Of a stretch of DNA of 64,000 nucleotides, positions 28,228 to 35,838 are shown one piece after another. Source of the stretch: Streptomyces sp. 135 (lineage in GTDB: Bacteria; Actinomycetota; Actinomycetes; Streptomycetales; Streptomycetaceae); assembly GCF_020026305.1 (NCBI RefSeq), contig NZ_CP075691.1, forward strand, positions 3,844,001 through 3,908,000, written 5' to 3'. Each line of letters begins with the position of its first letter. The first letter of the stretch is position 1. The notes beneath the pieces are model-generated. The model saw only the letters and a list, made by a program, of their open reading frames with translations, did no database searches and had not been told where the DNA came from. The position numbers and the translations under genes are program-made.

Positions 28228-28263
28228 CACCCCGGCGCGAGCGGAGTCGCCCGCGCCGGGGTG
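28228..28263. terminator. Hairpin after copA
   Basis: Twelve perfect pairs (CACCCCGGCGCG with CGCGCCGGGGTG) enclose a 12-base loop 22 bases past the copA stop. Confidence 0.75.
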
Positions 28264-28284
28264 AACAAAAGTCAGCGGACCCCG

Positions 28285-30585
28285 TCAGGACAGCGGCTTG
28301 AACCCCCGCAGCCGCAGGCTGTTGCCGACCACGAAGACCGAGGAGAAGGCCATGGCCGCCCCCGCGATCATCGGGTTGAGCAGCCCCGACGCGGCCAGCG
28401 GCAGCGCGCCGACGTTGTAGGCGAAGGCCCAGAACAGGTTCGACTTGATCGTGCCGAGGGTGCGCCGCGAGAGCCGGATCGCGTCCGCCGCCGCCCGCAG
28501 GTCACCTCGTACGAGCGTCAGGTCGCCCGCCTCGATCGCCGCGTCCGTACCCGTGCCCATCGCGAGACCCAGGTCGGCCTGGGCGAGCGCCGCGGCGTCG
28601 TTGACGCCGTCGCCGACCATGGCCACCGAGCGGCCCTCGGCCTGGAGCCGCTTGACCACGTCGACCTTGTCCTGCGGCATGACCTCGGCGATCACGTGCT
28701 CCGGCGAGATGCCGACCTCCGCGGCCACCGACGCCGCGACCGCCTTGTTGTCGCCGGTCAGGAGGATCGGGGTCAGGCCGAGCGCCCGCAGCCTGCTGAT
28801 CGCCTCCGCGCTGGTGTCCTTCACCGCGTCGGCGACCTCGAGGACCGCCCGCGCCTCGCCGTCCCAGGCCACCGCGATGGCCGTACGCCCGGCGGCCTCG
28901 GCCTCGGCCTTGGCCCGCTCCAGCTCCACCGGCAGGTGGATCTCCCATTCGGCCAGCAGCTTCGAACGCCCCACCAGGACCGCGTGGCCCTCCACGATGC
29001 CCTGCACGCCGAGCCCCGCCACGTTCGCGAAGTCCTCGGGGGTGGGCAGCGGACCCGCCTGCTCGGCGGCTCCGGCCGCGACGGCCTGGGCGATGGGGTG
29101 CTCGGAGGAGTGCTCCAGGGCGCCCGCGAGCCGCAGGACCTCGGAGACCGGGGTGCCGGAGGCCGTGTGCGTGGCGAGCAGCGTCATCTTGCCGGTGGTG
29201 ACCGTGCCGGTCTTGTCCAGGACGATGGTGTCGACCTTGCGGGTGGACTCCAGGACCTCCGGGCCCTTGATCAGGATGCCGAGCTGGGCGCCGCGCCCGG
29301 TGCCGACCATGAGCGCGGTCGGGGTGGCGAGCCCGAGGGCGCAGGGGCAGGCGATGATCAGGACGGCCACGGCCGCGGTGAAGGCGGCGGTGAGACCGGC
29401 GCCGTTGCCGAGCCAGAAGCCGAGGGTGGCGAGCGCGAGGCCGATGACGACCGGCACGAAGACCGCGGAGATCCTGTCGGCGAGGCGCTGGGCGGCGGCC
29501 TTGCCGTTCTGCGCGTCCTCCACCAGCTTGGCGATGCGGGCGAGCTGGGTGTCGGCGCCGACGCGGGTGGCCTCGACGACCAGGCGTCCGCCGACGTTGA
29601 GGGTGGCGCCGGTGACCGTGTCGCCCTCGCCGACCTCGACGGGCACGGACTCGCCGGTGAGCATGGAGGCGTCCACGGCCGAGGCGCCCTCGACGACCTT
29701 GCCGTCCGTGGCGATCTTCTCGCCGGGCCGCACCAGGAAGCGGTCGCCGGTCTTCAGGTCGCCCACCGGGATGATCTCCTCGCGGCCGCCGTCCCGCAGC
29801 ACGGTGACGTCCTTGGCGCCGAGCTGGAGCAGCGCCTTGAGGGCGGCGCCGGCCTTCCGCTTGGAGCGGGCCTCGAAGTAGCGACCGGCCAGGATGAAGG
29901 CGGTGACGCCGGCCGCGGCCTCCAGGTAGATGTTCCCGGCGCCGTCGCTGCGCGCGATGGTCAGCTCGAAGGGGTGGGTCATGCCGGGCGTGCCCGCGGT
30001 GCCGAAGAACAGCGCCCACAGCGACCAGAGGAACGCCGCCGTGGTGCCGACCGAGATCAGCGTGTCCATGGTGGCCGCGCCGTGCCGGGCGTTGGTGAAG
30101 GCCGCCTTGTGGAAGGGCCAGGCGGCGTAGGTGACGACGGGCGCGGCGAGGGTGAGGGAGAGCCACTGCCAGTACTCGAACTGGAGGGCGGGGACCATCG
30201 CCATCGCGATCACGGGCACGGAGAGCAGCACCGCCGTGATCAGCCGCTCGCGCAGCGGCCGCAGGGCCTCGTCGGCCCGCCGCTCCTCGCCGTCGCCGTC
30301 ACCGTCCCGTGCCGAGGCGGCCTCGTCACGTGGGGGCGCGGGTTCCTCGGCCGTGTACCCGGTGGCCTCGACGGTCGAGATCAGGTCCTGTACGGAGATG
30401 TCCTCGCCGCGGTAGCTGACCTTGGCCTTCTCGGTGGCGTAGTTGACGGTCGCCTCGACGCCGTCCATGCGGTTGAGCTTCTTCTCGATCCGGGCGGCGC
30501 ACGAGGCGCAGGTCATGCCACCGATGGCGAGTTCCACTTCTGCGGTGGAAGCCGCCTCGGGGGTGCCGGGAGTGGTGGTGGACAT
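28285..30585 (-). CDS. copA: Copper-exporting P1B-type ATPase CopA
   Basis: 766 residues. One N-terminal metal-binding domain with GMTCASC (about residues 23-29) is followed by eight or so helices including the transport motif CPC at about 413, the phosphorylation site DKTGT at about 456 and the hinge GDGVND near 656. CPC with these flanks (ACPCALGLATP) indicates Cu(I) export. ATG 30585 has GAGGAG eight bases upstream. It lies 45 bases after a CopZ-like gene and should share its CsoR-type promoter. Confidence 0.95.
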   Translation of the reverse strand: MSTTTPGTPEAASTAEVELAIGGMTCASCAARIEKKLNRMDGVEATVNYATEKAKVSYRGEDISVQDLISTVEATGYTAEEPAPPRDEAASARDGDGDGEERRADEALRPLRERLITAVLLSVPVIAMAMVPALQFEYWQWLSLTLAAPVVTYAAWPFHKAAFTNARHGAATMDTLISVGTTAAFLWSLWALFFGTAGTPGMTHPFELTIARSDGAGNIYLEAAAGVTAFILAGRYFEARSKRKAGAALKALLQLGAKDVTVLRDGGREEIIPVGDLKTGDRFLVRPGEKIATDGKVVEGASAVDASMLTGESVPVEVGEGDTVTGATLNVGGRLVVEATRVGADTQLARIAKLVEDAQNGKAAAQRLADRISAVFVPVVIGLALATLGFWLGNGAGLTAAFTAAVAVLIIACPCALGLATPTALMVGTGRGAQLGILIKGPEVLESTRKVDTIVLDKTGTVTTGKMTLLATHTASGTPVSEVLRLAGALEHSSEHPIAQAVAAGAAEQAGPLPTPEDFANVAGLGVQGIVEGHAVLVGRSKLLAEWEIHLPVELERAKAEAEAAGRTAIAVAWDGEARAVLEVADAVKDTSAEAISRLRALGLTPILLTGDNKAVAASVAAEVGISPEHVIAEVMPQDKVDVVKRLQAEGRSVAMVGDGVNDAAALAQADLGLAMGTGTDAAIEAGDLTLVRGDLRAAADAIRLSRRTLGTIKSNLFWAFAYNVGALPLAASGLLNPMIAGAAMAFSSVFVVGNSLRLRGFKPLS

Positions 30586-30630
30586 GTCTGCGGGCTCCTC
30601 GTGACGTGGGCGGAGGGGGGCGGGCGGGGG

Positions 30631-30849
30631 TCAGACGCGGCCGACGTAGTCGTAGCCGGCGTCCTCGACGGTCTCGGCGACGCGCGCGTCGTCCGGCTCG
30701 GCGTCGGTCGTGACGGTGACCAGGCCCTCCGGGATGCGCACCTGCACGGCGGTGACGAAGTCGAGGCCGCCGACGACGTCGGTGACGACTCCCTGGCAGT
30801 GCGCGCTGTGGACGCCGTCGACCTTGTACGTGGTGGTGAGCGCGGCCAT
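30631..30849 (-). CDS. CopZ-like heavy-metal-associated domain protein with SxxC site
   Basis: 72 residues with the beta-alpha-beta-beta-alpha-beta pattern of copper chaperones. The metal loop, normally GMxCxxC, reads GVHSAHC, so the first cysteine is replaced by serine while one Cys and two His remain. AGGAGG lies six bases before ATG 30849. It heads the copA operon. It may bind copper through Cys/His, bind a different metal, or act as a regulator rather than a chaperone. Confidence 0.85.
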   Translation of the reverse strand: MAALTTTYKVDGVHSAHCQGVVTDVVGGLDFVTAVQVRIPEGLVTVTTDAEPDDARVAETVEDAGYDYVGRV

Positions 30850-30877
30850 GGGGTGCCTCCTGCGACATAGGGGGCCG

Positions 30878-30894
30878 ATACCCGGGGTGGGTAC
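30878..30894. promoter_or_regulatory. CsoR-like operator 1
   Basis: ATACCC-GGGGT-GGGTAC lies in the leader of the copZ-copA operon, 29 bases before the copZ start. Confidence 0.6.
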
Positions 30895-30909
30895 CGGTCA
30901 ACGAGGTCA

Positions 30910-30938
30910 TTTATACCCCTGGGGGGTATCGAACGCAA
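30910..30938 (-). promoter_or_regulatory. Promoter of the copZ-copA operon with CsoR-like operator 2
   Basis: On the minus strand TTGCGT (30938-30933) is 17 bases from TATAAA (30915-30910). The palindrome ATACCCCTGGGGGGTAT (30913-30929) fills the spacer, so a bound repressor would block polymerase. Consensus CsoR sites in Streptomyces are ATACCC-n-GGGTAT. Confidence 0.75.
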
Positions 30939-30962
30939 GGGCACCCCGAAAGAAAACAGCAC

Positions 30963-30990
30963 TTGACTTCATACCCCTAGGGGGTACCTT
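30963..30990 (+). promoter_or_regulatory. Promoter of the 31043 gene with CsoR-like operator 3
   Basis: TTGACT (30963-30968) and TACCTT (30985-30990) are 16 bases apart. ATACCCCTAGGGGGTAC (30971-30987) lies between and over the -10. Confidence 0.75.
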
Positions 30991-31042
30991 CGGAGGCATC
31001 GAGGTATCGAGACATCAAGGCATCGACACTCAGGGAGCCGTC

Positions 31043-32041
31043 ATGAACACCGGACTGAAGATCACCGCATTCGCCGCCGCCGTCGCCGCGACCTTCGGTA
31101 CCGCGTACGGCGTGGGCCAGGCCGTCGACCCCGTCACGGACAGGGCGCCGGCGGCCGGGCACGGCGCACACGACGGCGACCGGCGGGAGGGCGAGAAGGC
31201 GGGCGGCGAGGAAGGCGGCGCGGCGGCGCACGGCGGGGCCGCCGCCGGTGGCCTTCAGGTCTCCGAGCGCGGCTACACCCTGGACCTCAAGACCTCGCGG
31301 GTGGGGGCGGACCGCAAGGAGGAGCTGCGCTTCGCCGTCGTCAAGGACTCCACGGGGCGCAACGTCACCGCGTACCAGAAGGAGCACGACAAGGAGCTGC
31401 ACCTCATCGTCGCCTCACGCGATCTGACGGTCTACCGCCACCTGCACCCCACCCGCGCGGCGGACGGCACCTGGTCCACGAAGGTCGAGCTGCCCGAGGC
31501 GGGCGGCTACCGCGTCTTCGCCGACTTCCGCCCCGAGGGCGCCAAGGAGGGCCTGACGCTCGGCGCCGACCTCGCGGTGGCGGGCGAGTCCGCGCCGAAG
31601 AAGCTGCCCGCGCACGGCACGACCGCGACGGTGGACGGGTACGACGTGACGCTGAAGGGCGAGCTGAAGACGGGCAGGGGCGGCGACCTCACCCTGAACG
31701 TGGCGAAGAACGGCAGGCCGGTGACCGACCTCCAGCCCTACCTGGGCGCGTACGGCCACCTGGTGGCCCTGCGGTCGGGCGACCTCGCCTACCTCCACGT
31801 CCACCCGAACGGCGAGCCCGGCGACGGCAGGACGAAGGCGGGCCCCGGCGTCTCCTTCACGGCGACGGCGCCGAGCGCGGGGGCGTACCGCCTCTTCCTG
31901 GACTTCAAGCACGAGGGGAAGGTCCGCACGGCGGCGTTCACGGTGCACGCGGGCGGCGGCGACGAGCGCGCGGAGAAGGGGGAGAAGGCGGAGAAGGGCG
32001 GGAGCGGGCACGGCGAGAAGGACGGCGGCCACCAGCACTGA
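31043..32041 (+). CDS. Secreted His-rich protein, probably copper-responsive
   Basis: 332 residues. A signal peptide runs to about residue 25 and is followed by a Gly/His/Glu-rich linker. Two related domains come next, each with a beta strand ending in an HxHP motif (RHLHP near 137; LHVHPNG near 253) and an AGxYRxFxDF strand, so the protein looks internally duplicated. The C-terminus is Lys/Glu/His-rich and ends HQH. GGGAG precedes ATG 31043. The promoter carries a CsoR-like operator. Extracytoplasmic copper binding or storage is inferred; no known family was assigned. Confidence 0.78.
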   Translation: MNTGLKITAFAAAVAATFGTAYGVGQAVDPVTDRAPAAGHGAHDGDRREGEKAGGEEGGAAAHGGAAAGGLQVSERGYTLDLKTSRVGADRKEELRFAVVKDSTGRNVTAYQKEHDKELHLIVASRDLTVYRHLHPTRAADGTWSTKVELPEAGGYRVFADFRPEGAKEGLTLGADLAVAGESAPKKLPAHGTTATVDGYDVTLKGELKTGRGGDLTLNVAKNGRPVTDLQPYLGAYGHLVALRSGDLAYLHVHPNGEPGDGRTKAGPGVSFTATAPSAGAYRLFLDFKHEGKVRTAAFTVHAGGGDERAEKGEKAEKGGSGHGEKDGGHQH

Positions 32042-32058
32042 CCGCCGCCCCGCCCCTG

Positions 32059-32102
32059 ACACCCGTACCCCGAAGGTCAATCGCCCTTCGGGGTACGGGT
32101 GT
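32059..32102. terminator. Bidirectional hairpin
   Basis: Eighteen perfect pairs (ACACCCGTACCCCGAAGG and its complement) surround an eight-base loop. The hairpin contains the last 26 bases of the convergent acetyltransferase gene. Confidence 0.85.
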
Positions 32103-32769
32103 TCCCGCTCGGCGCCACGGCGGCCAGCTCGTCCACGCTGCCGGACATGACGGCGCGGACGTGCTGGGTCAGATGCTCGACGGGCCAGTCCCACCAGGCC
32201 AGTTCGAGGAGCCGCTCGACGTCCTCGTCGCTGAAGCGGCGGCGGATCAGCCTGGCCGGGTTGCCGCCGACGATGCCGTAGTCCGGCACGTCGTCGACGA
32301 CCACCGCCCCCGACGCGACGACCGCGCCGTGCCCGATCCTGACGCCCGGCATGACGGTGGAGCGGTAGCCGAACCACACGTCGTGGCCGACGACCGTGTC
32401 ACCGCGTCCGGGCAGCCCGCTGATCAGGTCGAAGTGGTCGCTCCAGGACCCGCCCATGATCGGGAACGGAAACGTCGAGGGCCCGTCCATCCGGTGGTTG
32501 GCGCCGTTCATGATGAACCGCACGCCCTCGCCGAGCGCGCAGTACTTGCCGATGACCAGCCGCTCGGGGCCGTAGTGGTAGAGGACGTTGCGGGTCTCGA
32601 AGGCGGTCGGGTCGTCGGGGTCGTCGTAGTACGTGAAGTCGCCGACCTCGATCAGCGGTGACTTCACGAGCGGCTTGAGCAGCACCACGCGCTCCTGGCC
32701 CGGCATGGGGTGCAGCACGTTCGGGTCGGCGGGGACGAGGGGTGCGGTGGGGTCGGGTCCGGGGTTCAT
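32077..32769 (-). CDS. Vat/CatB-type hexapeptide-repeat O-acetyltransferase
   Basis: 230 residues. The IGKYCALGEGVRFIMNGANHRMDG block, with the catalytic His in NHR, and the later DVWFGYRSTVMPGVRIGHGAVVASGAVV left-handed-helix repeats match xenobiotic acetyltransferases (Vat for streptogramin A, CatB for chloramphenicol). The substrate is unproven; many chromosomal members have unknown acceptors. The gene start is 17 bases from the stop of the next gene upstream on the same strand, so the two may be co-transcribed. Confidence 0.88.
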   Translation of the reverse strand: MNPGPDPTAPLVPADPNVLHPMPGQERVVLLKPLVKSPLIEVGDFTYYDDPDDPTAFETRNVLYHYGPERLVIGKYCALGEGVRFIMNGANHRMDGPSTFPFPIMGGSWSDHFDLISGLPGRGDTVVGHDVWFGYRSTVMPGVRIGHGAVVASGAVVVDDVPDYGIVGGNPARLIRRRFSDEDVERLLELAWWDWPVEHLTQHVRAVMSGSVDELAAVAPSGNTRTPKGD

Positions 32770-32786
32770 GCCTCACATGATCCACG

Positions 32787-33473
32787 TCAGTCGAAGAGCG
32801 CCAACTCCTTTTCCGCGGCGCCCGCGAGCTCGTAGCGCGTCCCCGTCAGCGGCCGCCCCGCGCAGAGCCGGATGAGGGTCGGCGCGTCCCCGATGTAGCG
32901 GGCCGGGGGCCGGCGCCCGTCCGTGGCGCCGAGGACCAGCGGCTCGTCCCGCCCGTCCACGTCCGCGTGGACCGCGAGCCCCGGCGCCGCCGCGCTGTAC
33001 GAGCTCCTGCTGTGCAGCTCGAGCAGCGCCAGCGCGTCCGGGAGGCCGTCCCCGCCGTACGCCCCCGGCTCGCCCCACGCCTCGCGGATGTCGCCCGCGT
33101 GCACCCACTCGCCGAGTGCGATGCCGTCCAGGATGCCCTTGGCCGCGGCCATCACGGGTCCGGCCTCGGTCATGCCGCGCTCCAGCTCGTCCACGAGGCG
33201 GGAGGAGGACCAGTCGGCGCGCTCGGCGATGTCCCGTTCGTTGCTCTCCGCGCTGAACACGCCGTCCTCGAAGCGGTTCTCCACGACCCGCATCAGCGCG
33301 GAGCCGCAGTGCGCGACGACATGCCACACGGTCCAGCCGGGACAGCAGGTGCGCAGCGCGAACGCCTCGTCGGGCGCGGACCTCAACAGCGGGATCAGGG
33401 CGTCGCGTTCGGTACGGAGCAGCCGTCCGGCGCGCTCGGGCTCGTAGTGCTCGTCAGGTGTGGTCGTCGTCAT
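32787..33473 (-). CDS. Maleylpyruvate-isomerase-family (mycothiol-dependent/DinB-fold) protein
   Basis: 228 residues. WTVWHVVAHCGSAL and GEWVHAGDIREAWGE hold the conserved metal-binding His residues and the D-x-R motif of the N-terminal maleylpyruvate isomerase domain, a DinB-like fold found in mycothiol-dependent enzymes. ATG 33473 is chosen; an upstream in-frame extension is Arg/Gly-rich and crosses a dispersed repeat. The substrate is unknown. Confidence 0.85.
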   Translation of the reverse strand: MTTTTPDEHYEPERAGRLLRTERDALIPLLRSAPDEAFALRTCCPGWTVWHVVAHCGSALMRVVENRFEDGVFSAESNERDIAERADWSSSRLVDELERGMTEAGPVMAAAKGILDGIALGEWVHAGDIREAWGEPGAYGGDGLPDALALLELHSRSSYSAAAPGLAVHADVDGRDEPLVLGATDGRRPPARYIGDAPTLIRLCAGRPLTGTRYELAGAAEKELALFD

Positions 33474-33548
33474 GACCGAAGCCAATCGTCCGCGGCCGCG
33501 CATGGCAACGGGCGGACTGGAATCACCCAGCCCGCCCGAAGCCGTCTC

Positions 33549-33574
33549 GAGCCCGTCCGGCGTTTGAGGACGAG
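33549..33574. repeat. Dispersed Streptomyces motif, single copy
   Basis: GCCCGTCCGGCGTTTGAGGA is a motif I recognise from many Streptomyces intergenic regions. Here it lies between the isomerase-family gene and the MFS stop. Confidence 0.45.
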
Positions 33575-33606
33575 TACGGCGCAGCCGACGACGGACGCCC
33601 ACCGCG

Positions 33607-35025
33607 CTACGCGTCCACCGGCACCGCCTCCCCCTTCGCCGGCGCGGACTCCCTCCGCATCACCAGCAGCGTGACCAGGCCGCCCACCGCCGCGATGCCC
33701 GCCGCACCGGTGAACGCCGCGCTGAACCCGTCCGTCAGCCTGGGCAGGTCGCCCAGTTCGCCCGCACCCTGTGACGTCGCGAGCGCGGTGAGGGCGGCGA
33801 GGCCGAGCGCCGAGCCGACCTGGTAGGTGGTGTTGACGATGCCGGAGGCGAGACCGGCCTGCTCCTGTGGGGCGCCGGACATGGCGGCCATCATCGCCGG
33901 GATGTAGGCGAGGGACATGCCGAGCGCGGCGACCAGCGAGGCGGGCAGGACGTCGATCACGAACGAACCGGTCGGCCCGGCCTGGGCGAGCCACAGCAGA
34001 CCGGCCGCGAGGACGAGCAGCCCGGTGCCGATCAGGTTCTTCGCGCCGAAGCGGCCGAGGAGCCGGGCGGTGCCGGCGGTCATGAAGACCATCAGGAGTC
34101 CGGTCATCGGCAGCAGGGCCGCGCCGCTCGCGAACGCGCCGTACCCCATGACCTGCTGGAGGTAGAGGTTGAGGAAGTACCACATCGGGATCCACGCGGC
34201 GCCGAGCAGCGTCATCGCGAGGTTGGCGGAGCCGAGCCGCGGCACGCGCCACACCTTCAGCGGCATGAGGGGCTCGCGGACGGACTTCTGGACGACGAGG
34301 AAGAGGGCCAGAAGGGCGGCGGCGCCCACCAGTTGGAGCACGGTCCCCGCCGAGACCCAGCCGGTCTCCGGCGCGCGGACGACGGCGAAGACGGCGAGCG
34401 CGAGACCGGCGGTCACCGAGACGGCGCCGAGGATGTCGACCGAGCCGCGCTTGCCCTCGACGGCGGGCAGCAGGCGGGTCGCGGCGAGCGTGGCGAGGCC
34501 GATCGGGACGTAGACGATGAAGACCCAGGGCCAGCTGAGCCACTCGGTGAAGACACCGCCGAGGAAGACGCCCGCCGTGCCGCCCGCGGGGGCGGCGGCG
34601 CCGTAGAGCGCCATGGCCTTGCCCAGCTCCTTCGGGTCGTGCCCGAAGAGCAGCATGAGCAGCGTCATGGCGGCGGGCGCGATCAGCGCGCCGCCGACGC
34701 CCTGCACGGCGCGTCCGGCGACCTCGACGGCGGCGGACTGCGCGGCGGCGGCGAGGACGGACCCGGCGATCAGGACCACCCATCCGGCGACGAAGACCTT
34801 CCGCGCCCCGAGCAGGTCGGAGAGGCGTCCGCCGAGGAGGAGCAGGCCGCCGAAGGCGATGACGTACGCGTTGAAGACCCATTGCAGCTCGCCCTGGGAG
34901 AAGCCCAGGTCCTTCTGCATCTCGGGGAGCGCGACCCCGATGATCGAGGTGTCCATGATGACCATGAACTGCGCGGTGGCGAGCACGAACAGTGCCCACC
35001 AGCGCATGGGATTGACGCTTTGCAT
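33607..35025 (-). CDS. DHA2/EmrB-QacA-type MFS efflux pump under CsoR-like control
   Basis: 472 residues and about 14 helices. MVIMDTSIIGVALPEMQKDLGFS and the WVFNAYVI motif with GGRLSDLLGARKVF are typical of the DHA2 drug:H+ antiporter family. ATG 35025 follows GGAGGGG by about eight bases. A divergent HD-domain gene starts 113 bases away, and two CsoR-like palindromes lie between. A drug or metal-chelate export role linked to copper is inferred from these sites only. Confidence 0.9.
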   Translation of the reverse strand: MQSVNPMRWWALFVLATAQFMVIMDTSIIGVALPEMQKDLGFSQGELQWVFNAYVIAFGGLLLLGGRLSDLLGARKVFVAGWVVLIAGSVLAAAAQSAAVEVAGRAVQGVGGALIAPAAMTLLMLLFGHDPKELGKAMALYGAAAPAGGTAGVFLGGVFTEWLSWPWVFIVYVPIGLATLAATRLLPAVEGKRGSVDILGAVSVTAGLALAVFAVVRAPETGWVSAGTVLQLVGAAALLALFLVVQKSVREPLMPLKVWRVPRLGSANLAMTLLGAAWIPMWYFLNLYLQQVMGYGAFASGAALLPMTGLLMVFMTAGTARLLGRFGAKNLIGTGLLVLAAGLLWLAQAGPTGSFVIDVLPASLVAALGMSLAYIPAMMAAMSGAPQEQAGLASGIVNTTYQVGSALGLAALTALATSQGAGELGDLPRLTDGFSAAFTGAAGIAAVGGLVTLLVMRRESAPAKGEAVPVDA

Positions 35026-35055
35026 GGCTGTTTCCCCTCCACGGATGTGCCGTCA

Positions 35056-35074
35056 GGTACCCCCCTGGGGTACC
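35056..35074. promoter_or_regulatory. CsoR-like operator 4
   Basis: GGTACCCCCCTGGGGTACC is near-palindromic and lies in the leader of the MFS gene, 31 bases before its start. Confidence 0.58.
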
Positions 35075-35101
35075 GGCCGGACCGACGTCGGGGACCGTAA
35101 C

Positions 35102-35132
35102 ATACCCCCTGGGGGTATTCAATGGTTAGAGT
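35102..35132. promoter_or_regulatory. Divergent promoters sharing CsoR-like operator 5
   Basis: ATACCCCCTGGGGGTAT (35102-35118) is a perfect palindrome. Toward the MFS gene, TTGAAT and TACGGT on the minus strand are 17 bases apart and flank it. Toward the HD gene, TAGAGT (35127-35132) lies six bases before ATG 35139, a leaderless arrangement. Confidence 0.72.
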
Positions 35133-35138
35133 CCCCCC

Positions 35139-35795
35139 ATGGCCGACCACCACCACGACAAGGACCTCCGGGCCCGCTGGCTCACGACGCTGCTGCGCGC
35201 ACGGGACACCGACGAGTGCGTCTACGACCCGTACCGGTTCGCCGACAACCTCCTCGCCCGCTGGGCCGAGCCCCAGCGGCGCTACCACACCGTCGACCAC
35301 CTGACGGCGGTCCTCGACCACATCGACGTACTGGAGGACCACGCCGACGACGCCGAGCTGGTGCGGCTCGCGGCCTGGTTCCACGACGCGGTGTACGCGC
35401 CGGACCGCTCCCAGAACGAGGAGCGCTCCGCCCGGCTGGCCGAACGCGCGCTCCCTGAGGCCGGGCTGACGGCCGCTCAGACGGCGGAGGTGGCCCGCCT
35501 CGTCCGCCTCACCGTCACCCACGACCCGGCCGAGGGCGACCGCAACGGCGAGGTGCTGTGCGACGCCGATCTGGCGATCCTCGCGGCGGCCCCGGACGCG
35601 TACGCCGCCTACGCCGCGGCCGTCCGCGAGGAGTACGCGTTCGTGCCGGACGAGGCGTTCCGCACCGGCCGCGCGGCCGTCCTGCGCCACCTCCTCGGCC
35701 TGCCCCACCTGTTCAGGACGCCGCACGGCGCGGCCGAGTGGGAGACGGCGGCCCGCGAGAACCTCATGACGGAACTGGCGCTGCTGGACGCCTGA
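35139..35795 (+). CDS. HD-domain metal-dependent phosphohydrolase-like protein
   Basis: 218 residues. YHTVDHLTAVLDHI, the HD pair in LAAWFHDAVYAP, EERSARLAERALP and the final D in VLCDADLAILA make up the metal site of the HD superfamily group that includes uncharacterised HDIG-like hydrolases. There is no signal peptide. An N-terminal ADHHHDKD adds a His cluster. The start has a -10 box six bases away. Co-regulation with the divergent MFS pump by a CsoR-like repressor is inferred. Confidence 0.86.
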   Translation: MADHHHDKDLRARWLTTLLRARDTDECVYDPYRFADNLLARWAEPQRRYHTVDHLTAVLDHIDVLEDHADDAELVRLAAWFHDAVYAPDRSQNEERSARLAERALPEAGLTAAQTAEVARLVRLTVTHDPAEGDRNGEVLCDADLAILAAAPDAYAAYAAAVREEYAFVPDEAFRTGRAAVLRHLLGLPHLFRTPHGAAEWETAARENLMTELALLDA

Positions 35796-35826
35796 AAATT
35801 GCCGCGCGCCGGACCGGAACACTCCG

Positions 35827-35832
35827 TACGCT
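35827..35832 (+). promoter_or_regulatory. Leaderless-type -10 box
   Basis: TACGCT is followed by six C and then ATG 35839, the same layout as at 35127-35139. Confidence 0.45.
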
Positions 35833-35838
35833 CCCCCC

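Noticed and set aside
27562..30870. 1100-codon plus-strand open frame opposite cutC and copA
   Set aside because: It is antisense to two clearly conserved genes, with biased Arg/Asp/Gly composition and no domain.
32077..32769. Streptogramin or chloramphenicol resistance gene
   Set aside because: The fold fits, but substrate specificity in this family cannot be read from sequence, so resistance is not claimed.
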